NCBI GenBank assembly: GCA_002471665.1
Contig: DKQK01000025.1
Coordinates: 218,920 to 282,919 of the forward strand
Reading direction: 5' to 3'
DNA length: 64,000 nucleotides
Source of the DNA: Gammaproteobacteria bacterium UBA7310
GTDB taxonomy: Bacteria > Pseudomonadota > Gammaproteobacteria > Pseudomonadales > Ketobacteraceae
Below the pieces are notes generated by a model, which saw only the letters and a program-made list of their open reading frames with translations, had not been told where the DNA came from and did no database searches. The stretch's first letter is position 1, and the number at the start of each line of letters is the position of its first letter. Shown here in pieces: positions 51,016-59,139 of the stretch. A program made the translations under genes and the position numbers.

Positions 51016-52152
51016 ATGAGTTTCGATAACAGATCCATTTTCGAGGAAGAGCACACGGTATTTCGGGATAATTTCCGCCGTTTCTGCGAAGAAGAAGTGA
51101 AACCCCATCAGGAAAAATGGATCGAACAGGGCATTGTTGACCGTGAAATCTGGGAAAAAGCCGGTGAGAGTGGTTTCCTTGCGCCCGCTGTAGATGAAGA
51201 ATACGGTGGTTTGAGCCTAGATGACTTCCGTTACTCCCAAATCATGATTGAGGAGCTGGCCCGCATCGGCGAGAACGGGTTTGCCCTCAGCCTGCACAAC
51301 GATGTCATCGCCCCTTATATCAGTGCTTACGGGTCCGAAGAACAGAAACAGCGCTGGTTACCGGGCATCTGCAGTGGCGAAACCATCCTCGCCATCGCCA
51401 TGACCGAACCCGACACCGGCAGCGATTTACAGGCAATTAAATCCCGCCTGGAGGACAACGGTGACCACTACATTCTCAATGGCTCCAAAACCTACATCAG
51501 TAACGGCATCATCTCTGACCTGGTGATCGTTGCCGCCAAAGCCCCGGAAGGCGTTACCCTGGTGGCGGTACCGCGGGGCGCTGAAGGCTTTAACCGCGGT
51601 CGCAACCTGAAAAAAATGGGCATGAAATCCCAGGACACCGCCGAATTGTTTTTTGAAAACGTTGTGGTGCCCAAAACCGACGTACTGGGCCAACCCGGCC
51701 AGGGCTTTATCTATCTGATGCAGAAATTGGCTCAGGAACGCCTGGTTACGGCGGTCGGCGCCATCGGCGGCTCGGTTTTCGCCTTCAATGAGACGTTGAA
51801 TTATGTGAAAGAGCGAACGGCGTTCGGCAAGCCCATCGGCAAATTCCAGAATACCCGCTTCCGCATGGCTGAACTGAAAACCGAAATCACCATCGGCCAG
51901 ACGTTTGTCGACAGCCTGGTGATAAAGCTGAATGCAGGCACCATCACACCGGACGAAGCCAGCATGGCCAAATGGTGGTGTACGGATCTGCTGAACCGCG
52001 TGGTGGATCAAGGCGTTCAATTCCATGGCGGTGCTGGATACATGATGGAATACCCCATCGCCCGCGCCTATGTCGATGCCCGTATCACACCTATTTTCGC
52101 CGGCACCAACGAAATCATGAAAGAGATCATTGGCCGCAGCTTGGGATTGTAA
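51016..52152 (+). CDS. acyl-CoA dehydrogenase, long-chain type, 378 aa
   Basis: A FAD-dependent first step of beta-oxidation. MTEPDTGSDLQAIKSR near residue 132 and NGSKTYISNG near 160 form the family signature. The C-terminal motif is FAGTNEIM, so the medium-chain-type Glu is Ala; the glutamate of KLAQERLVTAV in helix G is the expected base, as in long-chain and isovaleryl enzymes. GGAG precedes the ATG. A terminator follows. The neighbouring SDR and thioesterase suggest a small fatty-acid module under the adjacent AraC regulator. Confidence 0.88.
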   Translation: MSFDNRSIFEEEHTVFRDNFRRFCEEEVKPHQEKWIEQGIVDREIWEKAGESGFLAPAVDEEYGGLSLDDFRYSQIMIEELARIGENGFALSLHNDVIAPYISAYGSEEQKQRWLPGICSGETILAIAMTEPDTGSDLQAIKSRLEDNGDHYILNGSKTYISNGIISDLVIVAAKAPEGVTLVAVPRGAEGFNRGRNLKKMGMKSQDTAELFFENVVVPKTDVLGQPGQGFIYLMQKLAQERLVTAVGAIGGSVFAFNETLNYVKERTAFGKPIGKFQNTRFRMAELKTEITIGQTFVDSLVIKLNAGTITPDEASMAKWWCTDLLNRVVDQGVQFHGGAGYMMEYPIARAYVDARITPIFAGTNEIMKEIIGRSLGL

Positions 52153-52189
52153 ACCGGCAAAGGACCACCGGAGGGAAGCTGACTTTCAA

Positions 52190-52228
52190 TTGAAAGCCTG
52201 GTTTGAAAGCTTGGTTTGAAAGCTCAGC
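52190..52228. repeat. 13-bp tandem repeat, three copies
   Basis: TTGAAAGCCTGGT, TTGAAAGCTTGGT and TTGAAAGCTCAGC follow each other directly between the dehydrogenase stop and its terminator. The last copy is degenerate. Probably slippage in noncoding DNA. Confidence 0.75.
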
Positions 52229-52236
52229 CAATAATA

Positions 52237-52266
52237 AGGGCGGTCTATGAAACCGCCTTTTTTTAA
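52237..52266 (+). terminator. terminator after the acyl-CoA dehydrogenase
   Basis: AAGGGCGGT-CTATGAA-ACCGCCTTTTTTT forms a stem of nine pairs with one wobble, then a T-run. Confidence 0.85.
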
Positions 52267-52338
52267 GCGTATTGAATGGCACTAACGGGATAAAACACCC
52301 GTCTACAGCCCGATAACAAAAAACATCAGGAGCACACT

Positions 52339-53241
52339 ATGACATCGGTACGATTCGACGAACGCGTCGTCCTTGTGACTGGCGCCGGTAACGGTTTGGG
52401 CAAAAGCCACGCCCTGGAATTTGCCCGTCGTGGCGCCAAAGTCGTGGTCAACGACCTGGGCGGCAGCGCTTTTGGTGATGGCGCCAGTAAGAACGCCGCC
52501 GACCAGGTGGTGGACGAGATTGTGGCCGCCGGCGGCGAAGCCGTTGCCAACTACGACTCGGTTACCGATGGTGAAAAAATCGTGCAATCGGCACTGGACA
52601 ACTTCGGCCGCATCGATGTAGTCATCAACAATGCCGGCATCCTGCGGGACAAAAGCTTTGCCAAGATGACCGAAGATGATTGGGACCTGGTTTACCAGGT
52701 GCATGTTAAAGGTGCCTTCAAAGTCAGCCACGCCGCCTGGCCCCACATGCGCGAATCCGAGTATGGCCGCATGATCTTCACGGCATCCGCCGCGGGTATA
52801 TACGGTAACTTTGGCCAGGCCAACTACAGCATGGCCAAACTGGGTTTGCACGGCCTGAGCCAGACCCTGGCCATGGAGGGTAAAAAATCCAATATCCTGG
52901 TGAACACCATTGCCCCCATTGCCGGTTCTCGCCTTACTGAAACCATCCTGCCCCCGGCACTGGTAGAACAGTTGAAACCGGAATTCGTCACGCCGCTGGT
53001 GGTAAAACTGTGCGACGAACACAGTCGGGAAAGTGGCGGCCTTTACGAAGTTGGCGCCGGTTGGATGGGCAAACTGCGCTGGGAACGCAGCAAAGGTGTC
53101 GGCTTCAACCTCGCCAACGGCATCAGCGCTGAAGACGTCAACCAACAGTGGGAAGCCATTGTCGGCTTCACCGATGCAGACCATCCCGCCAACGGTCAGG
53201 AAGCCATGATGGCCATGATGCAGAACCTGCAGAATCGCTAA
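52339..53241 (+). CDS. SDR family oxidoreductase, (3R)-hydroxyacyl-CoA dehydrogenase-like, 300 aa
   Basis: It resembles the N-terminal dehydrogenase of peroxisomal multifunctional enzyme 2 (HSD17B4). TGAGNGLGKSHA at residues 14-25 binds NAD, and VVNDLGG near 38 is typical of that branch. NNAG is near 98, and the catalytic Ser and NYSMAK (Tyr and Lys) near 152-168. The C-terminal 60 residues are longer than in a plain SDR. It probably oxidises (3R)-hydroxyacyl-CoA in beta-oxidation. AGGAG precedes the ATG. It lies downstream of an acyl-CoA dehydrogenase but behind a terminator. Confidence 0.87.
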   Translation: MTSVRFDERVVLVTGAGNGLGKSHALEFARRGAKVVVNDLGGSAFGDGASKNAADQVVDEIVAAGGEAVANYDSVTDGEKIVQSALDNFGRIDVVINNAGILRDKSFAKMTEDDWDLVYQVHVKGAFKVSHAAWPHMRESEYGRMIFTASAAGIYGNFGQANYSMAKLGLHGLSQTLAMEGKKSNILVNTIAPIAGSRLTETILPPALVEQLKPEFVTPLVVKLCDEHSRESGGLYEVGAGWMGKLRWERSKGVGFNLANGISAEDVNQQWEAIVGFTDADHPANGQEAMMAMMQNLQNR

Positions 53242-53299
53242 ATCGCGGCCGCTTCCGGCCCTGTCTCAACAGGGTCGGAGCGCCGCTGGCTATCAGCTT

Positions 53300-54085
53300 T
53301 TAAAGATTTCCACCCCGGTATTTGGCCAACTGGCGGCTAAGAGCCACCAATTCACCCCGCGAATCCCAGATTTCCCCATCTTCTTCCATCAAACCATTAA
53401 TAAGATAACGGGTTTTGAACCGTGCAGTGAGCAAACCCGGTGCCGGCTTGGCTCGTACATGCACCGTCAGCTCCAGAGTCGGTACCCAGCCCACCGAGCC
53501 GAATTTTGAAAACGTCGTAGGTGGAACACAGTCAGCAAAAAACGGCAGTGCCATCACATCGGGCTCGGTTCCATCCCGCAGATACGCCATCAGTTCATGC
53601 TCCATGCGATCAACGGTTCTACCCCGCAGCCAATCCGCTGTCTTGGGGGAAAACAGCATCTCCACCCGCTCATGTATGGCCAAAAAGCGCGGTGAAGTGA
53701 GGCACTTCTCCCGCTCAATCGACGGCGGCTGATCCCCAACCCAGGTTACTCCGCTGGTTTCATCCAAATCACCGTAACTGGCCGTAAACCGCACCCGTTC
53801 CTTGCCTTCCTGCATAAACCTCAGGGCCGCGGTGGAAACCGTATTCCCCTGCCGAATCACATCAAGCTCCAGCTCCACCGGGCCCACCATCGCTTTTTCC
53901 ACATAATGGCCGGTGATCGTCAACGGATCAGGATGTGACAGCCCAACGCGGAAAGCCCTGGCTGCAATGGACATCATATAGCCGCCGTTGGGTATGCCAT
54001 TGACGCTCCAGCGCTCGGTCACATTGGCCCGCAAGTGGGTCTCGTCCAGGCGCTCAATCTCGGTATCTTGCCAAAACTCACTCAT
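53300..54085 (-). CDS. acyl-CoA thioesterase, double-hotdog (TesB-like) family, 261 aa
   Basis: Two fused hotdog domains (about residues 10-115 and 150-255) with the family pattern WSVNGIPNGGYMMSIAARA near residue 26. It is in the group annotated as thioesterase family / acyl-CoA thioesterase II-like. It would release fatty acid from CoA. No signal peptide. It is convergent with the SDR gene, and the sirB2-like gene lies upstream on the same strand with 15 bases between. Confidence 0.82.
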   Translation of the reverse strand: MSEFWQDTEIERLDETHLRANVTERWSVNGIPNGGYMMSIAARAFRVGLSHPDPLTITGHYVEKAMVGPVELELDVIRQGNTVSTAALRFMQEGKERVRFTASYGDLDETSGVTWVGDQPPSIEREKCLTSPRFLAIHERVEMLFSPKTADWLRGRTVDRMEHELMAYLRDGTEPDVMALPFFADCVPPTTFSKFGSVGWVPTLELTVHVRAKPAPGLLTARFKTRYLINGLMEEDGEIWDSRGELVALSRQLAKYRGGNL

Positions 54086-54100
54086 CGTGTTTCTTCAAAT

Positions 54101-54487
54101 TCAAAAGTAAATCAAAAAGCCCATGGGATTATGCGTACGTGCCACTGACATGGTGAAAACAAAGGCTATCAACGCGGCGGCAAAGGCAATGGAGCGCACC
54201 GTTTTGGTTTTTCCACGTTTCAGTGCCACCATCCCCAAACCGATATAGGCTATCAGCGCCACCACCTTAACCGTCAACCAGCTTTGCGCTATGGGATACT
54301 GTTGCGACATCACGCAAAGCACAATGGCACACAGCAACAACAAAGTATCGTTTACATGGGGTAGAATTTTCACCCACTTTTTTTGCAGCATGCCGGAATC
54401 CATCAGCATCCAGCAACCCCGAACCAGAAAGAACAAGCCACTGATGACCGCAAACATCATGTGGCTGTGCTTAAATGCAATATACAT
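54101..54487 (-). CDS. SirB2 family membrane protein, 128 aa
   Basis: A small inner-membrane protein with four hydrophobic helices (about residues 8-26, 43-62, 70-90 and 100-117) and the SirB family pattern FKHSHMMFAVISGLFFLVRG at the start and ARTHNPMG near the end. Function is unknown. The start was set at ATG 54487 with GGGGG upstream; a much longer in-frame reading to 54811 runs antisense through the neighbouring DUF2804 gene and was rejected. It is probably cotranscribed with the thioesterase. Confidence 0.85.
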   Translation of the reverse strand: MYIAFKHSHMMFAVISGLFFLVRGCWMLMDSGMLQKKWVKILPHVNDTLLLLCAIVLCVMSQQYPIAQSWLTVKVVALIAYIGLGMVALKRGKTKTVRSIAFAAALIAFVFTMSVARTHNPMGFLIYF

Positions 54488-54526
54488 ACGTGCCCCCGAG
54501 TAAATAAAACCGTGATTTGATATGAG

Positions 54527-55558
54527 ATGATGAAAGCCACATACGATAAGTTGATTACACCCAACGGGCAACCACAATATGGCCGTTTTAATCAGGCATT
54601 TACCGAAATCAATTATAAGGATTTCGATTACCGAACCACCATGGACAAACCGGCCAACGGATTGCAGCGTCATTTTCACTTCAACCAGTTCCATTTTATC
54701 GGCTTGCACAGCCAATCCTATACGCTGGCCTGTGCCATCGCCAATGTGCGCTACGTGGCCAATGCCTTTGTTTACCTTTACAACCATGAAACTGGCCAAA
54801 TGCACCGCCACAGCTTTATACAGCCATTAGGGCTACGCTGTCAGCAGTCGAACAAACCCTTTTCCGGGCTCAGCCGATTCAGTAAAGGGTCGGCGCGATT
54901 CGAAATCCTGGGGCGCAACCAACCCAACCGCTATCATCTTGATATCAGTATTGGTAAAGACATCCGCGTCGACGCCACGCTGACACAAATGCCACAACAG
55001 CAACCTGTAACCCTGTGTACTCGCACCGGATATAACGGCTGGGCCTACACGCAAAAGCACACCAACCTGGCGACAGAAGGCTTTATCCAATGGCATAAAG
55101 ACAGTATTGCGTTGGAAGCAACGGTATTTTCTGGCTCCAGTGACTGGAGCTGCGGATATATGCGCCGGGAAACCGCGTGGAACTGGGCCTGCCTATCCAC
55201 CACCCTGCCCGATCAAACCCCACTGGGTTTGAATCTTGCCTGCGGGGTTAATGAAACCAGCTTTACAGAAAACACCTTGTGGCTGAACGGCGTCCCACAA
55301 GCATTGGGCAATGCGCAGTTCACCTTTAACCGCAGAAAACGCATGGAGCCCTGGCAGATCACCACCTCCGACCAACGGGTGGAACTGACCTTTGTGCCGG
55401 AAGCCTGTCACCACGAACAGATCAATGCCTACCTGATCGCCTCCAATTTCTCCCAGTTGCCTGGCAAGTATTATGGAACCGTCCGCGGCGAGGATGGCAC
55501 AGCCTTTCGGCTGGAGGGCATAAACGGCCTGGTAGAAGATCACTACGCCAAGTGGTAA
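54527..55558 (+). CDS. DUF2804 family protein, 343 aa
   Basis: A beta-rich protein of the DUF2804 family (NGQPQYGRFNQAF near residue 13, HFHFNQFHF near 48, FSGSSDWSCGYMRRETAWNWACLS near 203, positions only). Members are seen in lipid-metabolising bacteria and have no proven function. Many aromatic residues and a jelly-roll-like pattern of strands are visible. No signal peptide. Two adjacent ATG codons (54527, 54530) are possible starts. It is divergent from sirB2 by 39 bases and ended by a strong terminator. Confidence 0.82.
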   Translation: MMKATYDKLITPNGQPQYGRFNQAFTEINYKDFDYRTTMDKPANGLQRHFHFNQFHFIGLHSQSYTLACAIANVRYVANAFVYLYNHETGQMHRHSFIQPLGLRCQQSNKPFSGLSRFSKGSARFEILGRNQPNRYHLDISIGKDIRVDATLTQMPQQQPVTLCTRTGYNGWAYTQKHTNLATEGFIQWHKDSIALEATVFSGSSDWSCGYMRRETAWNWACLSTTLPDQTPLGLNLACGVNETSFTENTLWLNGVPQALGNAQFTFNRRKRMEPWQITTSDQRVELTFVPEACHHEQINAYLIASNFSQLPGKYYGTVRGEDGTAFRLEGINGLVEDHYAKW

Positions 55559-55577
55559 ACACCAGGGATGTGACAGA

Positions 55578-55620
55578 GCCAATAAAAAACCGCGCCTTGT
55601 GAGCGCGGTTTTTTATTGGC
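55578..55620. terminator. bidirectional terminator
   Basis: A perfect 18-bp dyad, GCCAATAAAAAACCGCGC and its complement, around a 7-base loop between the convergent DUF2804 and PstS-like genes. T and A runs are on both sides. Confidence 0.92.
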
Positions 55621-55633
55621 CGGTGATTGACGC

Positions 55634-56065
55634 TTACTGTACAGTGAAAATCACTTTAACACCTTCGGCAATAGACGAGGAATCGATATAACCAACTGAG
55701 TCCTCCTCTTCCAGTACCGTTTCCAATACTTCGGCATCATCAAAGTATTGCTTGGGCGGCTTGCCTTTACCGGTAAAGATCAGGCGCGACCAATAGGCGT
55801 TTAACTGTGACGGGGTTTTATCCACGACTTTATCGTAGAACACCTCACGTACCTCATTGCCTTCAGAATGATCCACCGGCGTCACCGAGACACCACCAAT
55901 TTCGTTACGCTTGCCGAGAAACACCTGCTGGATTTCTTCCGCGGTTGCGCTGTTAATGGGAGAGCTGGCATTTACAATTACCACTACCTCAGCTGATGCG
56001 AAGGTTGCGGCCATCATCAGGCCAGCCGTGCTCAATACTCGTGCGAGTTTTAATTTCATAGTCAT
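55634..56065 (-). CDS. short PstS-like periplasmic substrate-binding protein, 143 aa
   Basis: A secreted protein with a signal peptide ending ATFASA (about residue 25). The mature part starts EVVVIVNASSPIN and resembles the N-terminal lobe of phosphate ABC-transporter binding proteins, with VFLGKRNEIGGVSVTPVDHSEGNEVREVFYDKV near 48-80 (location only). At 143 residues it is half the length of PstS and comes with no permease or ATPase. It lies 14 bases after a porin gene on the same strand, so the two probably act together. TAAGGGGGGAG gives a strong ribosome site. Ligand unknown; phosphate or another anion is plausible. Confidence 0.85.
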   Translation of the reverse strand: MTMKLKLARVLSTAGLMMAATFASAEVVVIVNASSPINSATAEEIQQVFLGKRNEIGGVSVTPVDHSEGNEVREVFYDKVVDKTPSQLNAYWSRLIFTGKGKPPKQYFDDAEVLETVLEEEDSVGYIDSSSIAEGVKVIFTVQ

Positions 56066-56079
56066 TATCTGCTCCCCCC

Positions 56080-57738
56080 TTAAAATACAGCGTCGATTGA
56101 GAAGGAGTAGATAGCGGTATGATTACCCGCCGCGTCTGGATCACCTGAGAACCGGCCGTTGCTGTGGCCTTCGGAGGTGGTAAAACCGTTATACGTATCC
56201 AAAGAACCTAAAGGTGTCGATGTCGAAGTGTAATCCAACGACTGATACGTGTTTTTCCCAAAAGCCTCGTAATGTGTTGCCTGCAATTTAGCCTTTACCC
56301 GAGGATTTATGTCATATACGACGCCAATCGTATATGATTGCTGCTCTTGAATTTGAGCCTCAAGTGAGTTGTAGATACTTTCACTGTAGCCGGTTATCGC
56401 ATCCTGAAGAGTGTCTCGGATTCCCATCAATGTCAAAACCTGACCTGTACAAGCAGGAGCAACCGTAGCGTTAGCACACGTTTGTGCAGACACTATCTCA
56501 TTTGTTCCAAGAACGGGTCCACCTAATGCGGCATTAACCGCTTGGTTAATACCTGCATTCGCTTCAATCAAACCTGGCGCGTTTGGATCACCCGAATTGG
56601 CGTACATCGCCTTACCAACAGCATCAGCATATTCCTGAATGGCGCGAATACGATCATCGGCTTTGGAATCAGTCTGGAATTTAGAAAACGTCACATGGGG
56701 CATCCAACGACCAAAACGATAACCCACCGTGATATAGCCTGCATCCCCAACCGGTTGGAAGGTCTCGGTAGACAGATTTGCGATCTCACCCATCACCAGA
56801 AGGCTACCATTGTCATACATAAAGCCGGCACTGATATAATCAGTCGAGATGTTGTCTGATTGTGCTTCCAGATTGCCAGGGTCCTCTACACCGTAAGCTG
56901 GCCCGTAAGTGGATTCTGCAGCCTCAATGGCTTCCAGCAACGAGCTGGCAACACCACCCTCATCTGGCTCCGTTCTCAGGGTGGAACGATTGTAACCCAG
57001 GCGCAGCGTCAAAGAATCCCATTCTGCTGTGAGGTTAGCACCCCATGCCGGGCTTGAAATGAAGCTCGCTTCAAGCTGATCACTGTACCCAGTAGCCTGC
57101 CCCACATATGCCTGTGCTGCTAAGTTGACAGGGCCCACATTAAAGGAATACACACCAGAAATTCCATCCGTGGTAGTGGATGGAATATTATACAATTCGA
57201 TGGGAGGAATAACCCAAGGTAACGCATAGCCTACATCAAGATATTCAGATAACAGATAATAAGGCAGACGTTGACGACCAAATTTAAGTGCCAGGCTATC
57301 AGTAGCCTGCCAACTTAAGTACGCCCACTCAGCTTGCAGTTCGTAGTCATTAGCACCACGACTCAAAAGCTGTACTGTGGCATCCCAGTCTTCAGTTACC
57401 TCAAAGGTCATTTGCACACCGGCCTTTGAGATCGAACTGAACTTATAATCATCATCGATATCATAAAATGGCTCGTATACATCGTCGCCATCGTTAACGG
57501 CAACACCGGCGGTCATGAACCCGTTTATTTTCAAACGGTCGGCGGCATCGGAAAGTCGGGAGCGGTTTTCTTTGACAGCGGCCCGAGTCCCTTTCAATCG
57601 GTTCTCCAGTCGCTTAATTTGCTTTTCTTGTTGCTCTAACCTCTTTTCCAGATCTGCGGTGGTAGCAGCAAGCACCGGCAAACTGGAGAAGCAAAGAGTT
57701 AATGGCAACAAGGCTAAGGACGTTTTCTTCTTAACCAT
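56080..57738 (-). CDS. outer-membrane porin with N-terminal coiled coil, 552 aa
   Basis: The signal peptide is about residues 1-24. A short coiled coil (ATTADLEKRLEQQEKQIK and following, about 25-60) is like the periplasmic stalk of trimeric porins. Alternating beta strands follow, ending in the terminal-Phe signature FSIDAVF. It has an extra alanine-rich segment with two cysteines (about 385-445), probably a loop. It would form a passive channel; its substrate is not readable. It is the first gene of an operon with the PstS-like protein. The 5' leader contains structured RNA elements. AAGGAAA precedes the ATG. Confidence 0.88.
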   Translation of the reverse strand: MVKKKTSLALLPLTLCFSSLPVLAATTADLEKRLEQQEKQIKRLENRLKGTRAAVKENRSRLSDAADRLKINGFMTAGVAVNDGDDVYEPFYDIDDDYKFSSISKAGVQMTFEVTEDWDATVQLLSRGANDYELQAEWAYLSWQATDSLALKFGRQRLPYYLLSEYLDVGYALPWVIPPIELYNIPSTTTDGISGVYSFNVGPVNLAAQAYVGQATGYSDQLEASFISSPAWGANLTAEWDSLTLRLGYNRSTLRTEPDEGGVASSLLEAIEAAESTYGPAYGVEDPGNLEAQSDNISTDYISAGFMYDNGSLLVMGEIANLSTETFQPVGDAGYITVGYRFGRWMPHVTFSKFQTDSKADDRIRAIQEYADAVGKAMYANSGDPNAPGLIEANAGINQAVNAALGGPVLGTNEIVSAQTCANATVAPACTGQVLTLMGIRDTLQDAITGYSESIYNSLEAQIQEQQSYTIGVVYDINPRVKAKLQATHYEAFGKNTYQSLDYTSTSTPLGSLDTYNGFTTSEGHSNGRFSGDPDAAGNHTAIYSFSIDAVF

Positions 57739-57770
57739 TGTTGTTTCCTTTAGTTTTTAGACAAAAACAA

Positions 57771-57804
57771 CCACCACATAAAAAACAGGCAGCTAAAGTG
57801 GTGG
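57771..57804 (-). promoter_or_regulatory. hairpin in the porin 5' leader
   Basis: On the minus strand CCACCAC-N20-GTGGTGG forms a perfect 7-bp stem that ends 33 bases before the porin start codon, beside but not covering the ribosome site. It is a possible site of translational control. Confidence 0.4.
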
Positions 57805-58001
57805 CGACTCAGACCTCTGCTGTCTACTCCGAAGTCTAGGCGAAATAATGCCAACATCAAAAAAAAGTTCCCAAAAAACCGTCACAACCTGCTGATTTTT
57901 TGAAGAATTACTGACACCCGAACAAAATTCACTCAAAAAATGGCCGGAATTAGTCAGGACACCTTGCATTACCACCAAATCTGCTAAGATTAAATTTCGG
58001 G

Positions 58002-58122
58002 CAAAAAAATGCCCGCTTGGGAGGCGGGCTAAGGGAATGCCCGATGAGGTCCGGGCGAGAAAGTTCGCTAATTTCAACAACAGGTTTGGTCGGCACAACC
58101 AAAATTCTGTGATTTGGAGCCC
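58002..58122 (-). ncRNA. candidate small RNA or terminated leader upstream of the porin
   Basis: On the minus strand a roughly 120-base stretch begins at a GGGGCTCC just after an AT-rich TATATA. It contains two consecutive GC-rich hairpins (58056-58039, stem CGGGC/GCCCG; 58029-58011, stem GCGGGC/GCCCGC with loop CTCCCAA) and ends in ATTTTTTT. This is the layout of a free small RNA with an intrinsic terminator. Because it points at the porin gene 260 bases away, it may instead be a leader with conditional termination. No family is recognised. Confidence 0.45.
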
Positions 58123-58199
58123 CTATATATCAAGAGCTCCAACTTGGAATCAGATTATCAATTAATTTTAGAATAAACATACTAAAAGACTGTTAAAAA

Positions 58200-58218
58200 C
58201 GCCCCTTCTCTCGGGGCG
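58200..58218 (-). terminator. terminator of the DUF503 gene
   Basis: On the minus strand CGCCCC-GAGAGA-AGGGGCG-like arms (bases 58218 to 58200) form a GC-rich stem followed by TTTTT, 13 bases after the stop at 58231. Confidence 0.8.
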
Positions 58219-58230
58219 CTAGCATTTGCG

Positions 58231-58521
58231 TCAGAGCCACTGGCGACCAAGCCACTGAACCTCCGCGTCCACCGCTCCCAATACCAGGGTCTCCAGGGCA
58301 TTAAGCTGCCTATCCAGCTGGGTTCGATCGTTTCCCACCATCACCAGCGCCAGCCCGGCACGCTGCCATTCATCCAACGCCCCGACTTCCGCAATGGAAA
58401 CATTAAACTGGTTTCGAACCCGATCCCGCAACCGTTGCACAACCTGGCGCTTTTGCTTGAGGGAATGGCTGTAGGGAATATGCAGTTCAAATTCAGCGTA
58501 AAGAATATAAGCGGTTGGCAT
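58231..58521 (-). CDS. DUF503 family protein, 96 aa
   Basis: A small YlxP-type (DUF503) protein. ELHIPYSHSLKQKRQVVQRLRDRVRNQFNVSIAE (about residues 11-45, location only) is the conserved core. The family has an alpha-beta fold and no settled function, though relatives are encoded beside ribosome-binding factors. The start was set at ATG 58521; an 18-residue upstream extension overlaps the sixA-like gene and is not family-like. The ribosome site is weak, so translation may be coupled to the sixA-like gene 13 bases upstream. Confidence 0.8.
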   Translation of the reverse strand: MPTAYILYAEFELHIPYSHSLKQKRQVVQRLRDRVRNQFNVSIAEVGALDEWQRAGLALVMVGNDRTQLDRQLNALETLVLGAVDAEVQWLGRQWL

Positions 58522-58534
58522 CGTGTATACGCAG

Positions 58535-59086
58535 CTACAGCACAGGGCTGGGAGCCTGCCTCCCCGCATCCACAATGCACCACCGCCCGTTGCGCCACCC
58601 TAACGTGAGCACAGAGCAATGGCTAGGCTGATAAGCCACCAGCCTGGTGGAACCCTGCAAAAAGCCGAACACGGCATTCATCACCATAAAATGAGTGAAC
58701 ACTGCGGTGTTGTCCGGCAATTCCTGAAAGCGTGCAATGATTCTCTCACGCCAGGCAGACAGGGCCGAATCCATTTCCTGCCAGGAGCGATCGGCGCAAC
58801 GCTTCAACCAGGCTACACGCTTTTCTACAGGAATGTTTACCGGTGTGGGAATTTCACGAAAAGCATCATCAACGCTGATCGAGAGGTTTCTGGCCAGGGC
58901 AAGGGGCTTGGCCGTCTGTTGCGCACGCAGCATCGGGCTGCTGTAGATATGGCTTACCGTTGTTGTGGAGAAAACACCAACCAATGATTTGGCCTGTTGG
59001 TAACCCCCATCACTGAGTTCAGGATCGGGATTGTCATCCCAGGAGGCCGCCGCCTCCCCGTGGCGAATCAGAAAAATCGTTTTCAT
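58535..59086 (-). CDS. histidine phosphatase family protein, SixA-like, 183 aa
   Basis: A phosphoglycerate-mutase-fold phosphatase. The catalytic His is in LIRHGEA (residue 9), the phosphate-binding Arg in SSPMLRAQQTA near 52, and the second His in THFMVMNAV near 132. The length is close to that of SixA and small phosphatases. Substrate unknown; SixA acts on phosphohistidine of the Npr phosphotransfer system in E. coli. It is divergently placed to nothing and is followed by the DUF503 gene on the same strand. Confidence 0.85.
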   Translation of the reverse strand: MKTIFLIRHGEAAASWDDNPDPELSDGGYQQAKSLVGVFSTTTVSHIYSSPMLRAQQTAKPLALARNLSISVDDAFREIPTPVNIPVEKRVAWLKRCADRSWQEMDSALSAWRERIIARFQELPDNTAVFTHFMVMNAVFGFLQGSTRLVAYQPSHCSVLTLGWRNGRWCIVDAGRQAPSPVL

Positions 59087-59139
59087 TAGCCAAGACTACA
59101 TCAGATTTTACCAGGACGCATCTGGACGCTTAAGCGGCC

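Larger units (their letters stand above)
57739..58198. other. 460-base leader region of the porin operon
   Basis: AT-rich noncoding DNA between the porin start and the terminator of the DUF503 gene. On the minus strand it holds a candidate small RNA or structured leader (58002-58122) ending in a terminator, and a 7-bp hairpin near the porin start (57771-57804). An in-frame reading of 101 codons here does not look like a protein. Confidence 0.55.

Noticed and set aside
54488..54811. N-terminal extension of the SirB2 reading frame to 54811
   Set aside because: The extra 108 codons lie antisense to the DUF2804 gene; the family start is at 54487 with a ribosome site.
57839..57855. Possible sigma-54 type element (TGGCATTATTTCGC on the minus strand) before the porin
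   Set aside because: The spacing between the GG and GC elements is one base short and the -12 element is imperfect.
57793..58098. 101-codon minus-strand frame before the porin
   Set aside because: It overlaps the hairpins and AT-rich leader and lacks a convincing ribosome site and protein-like composition.
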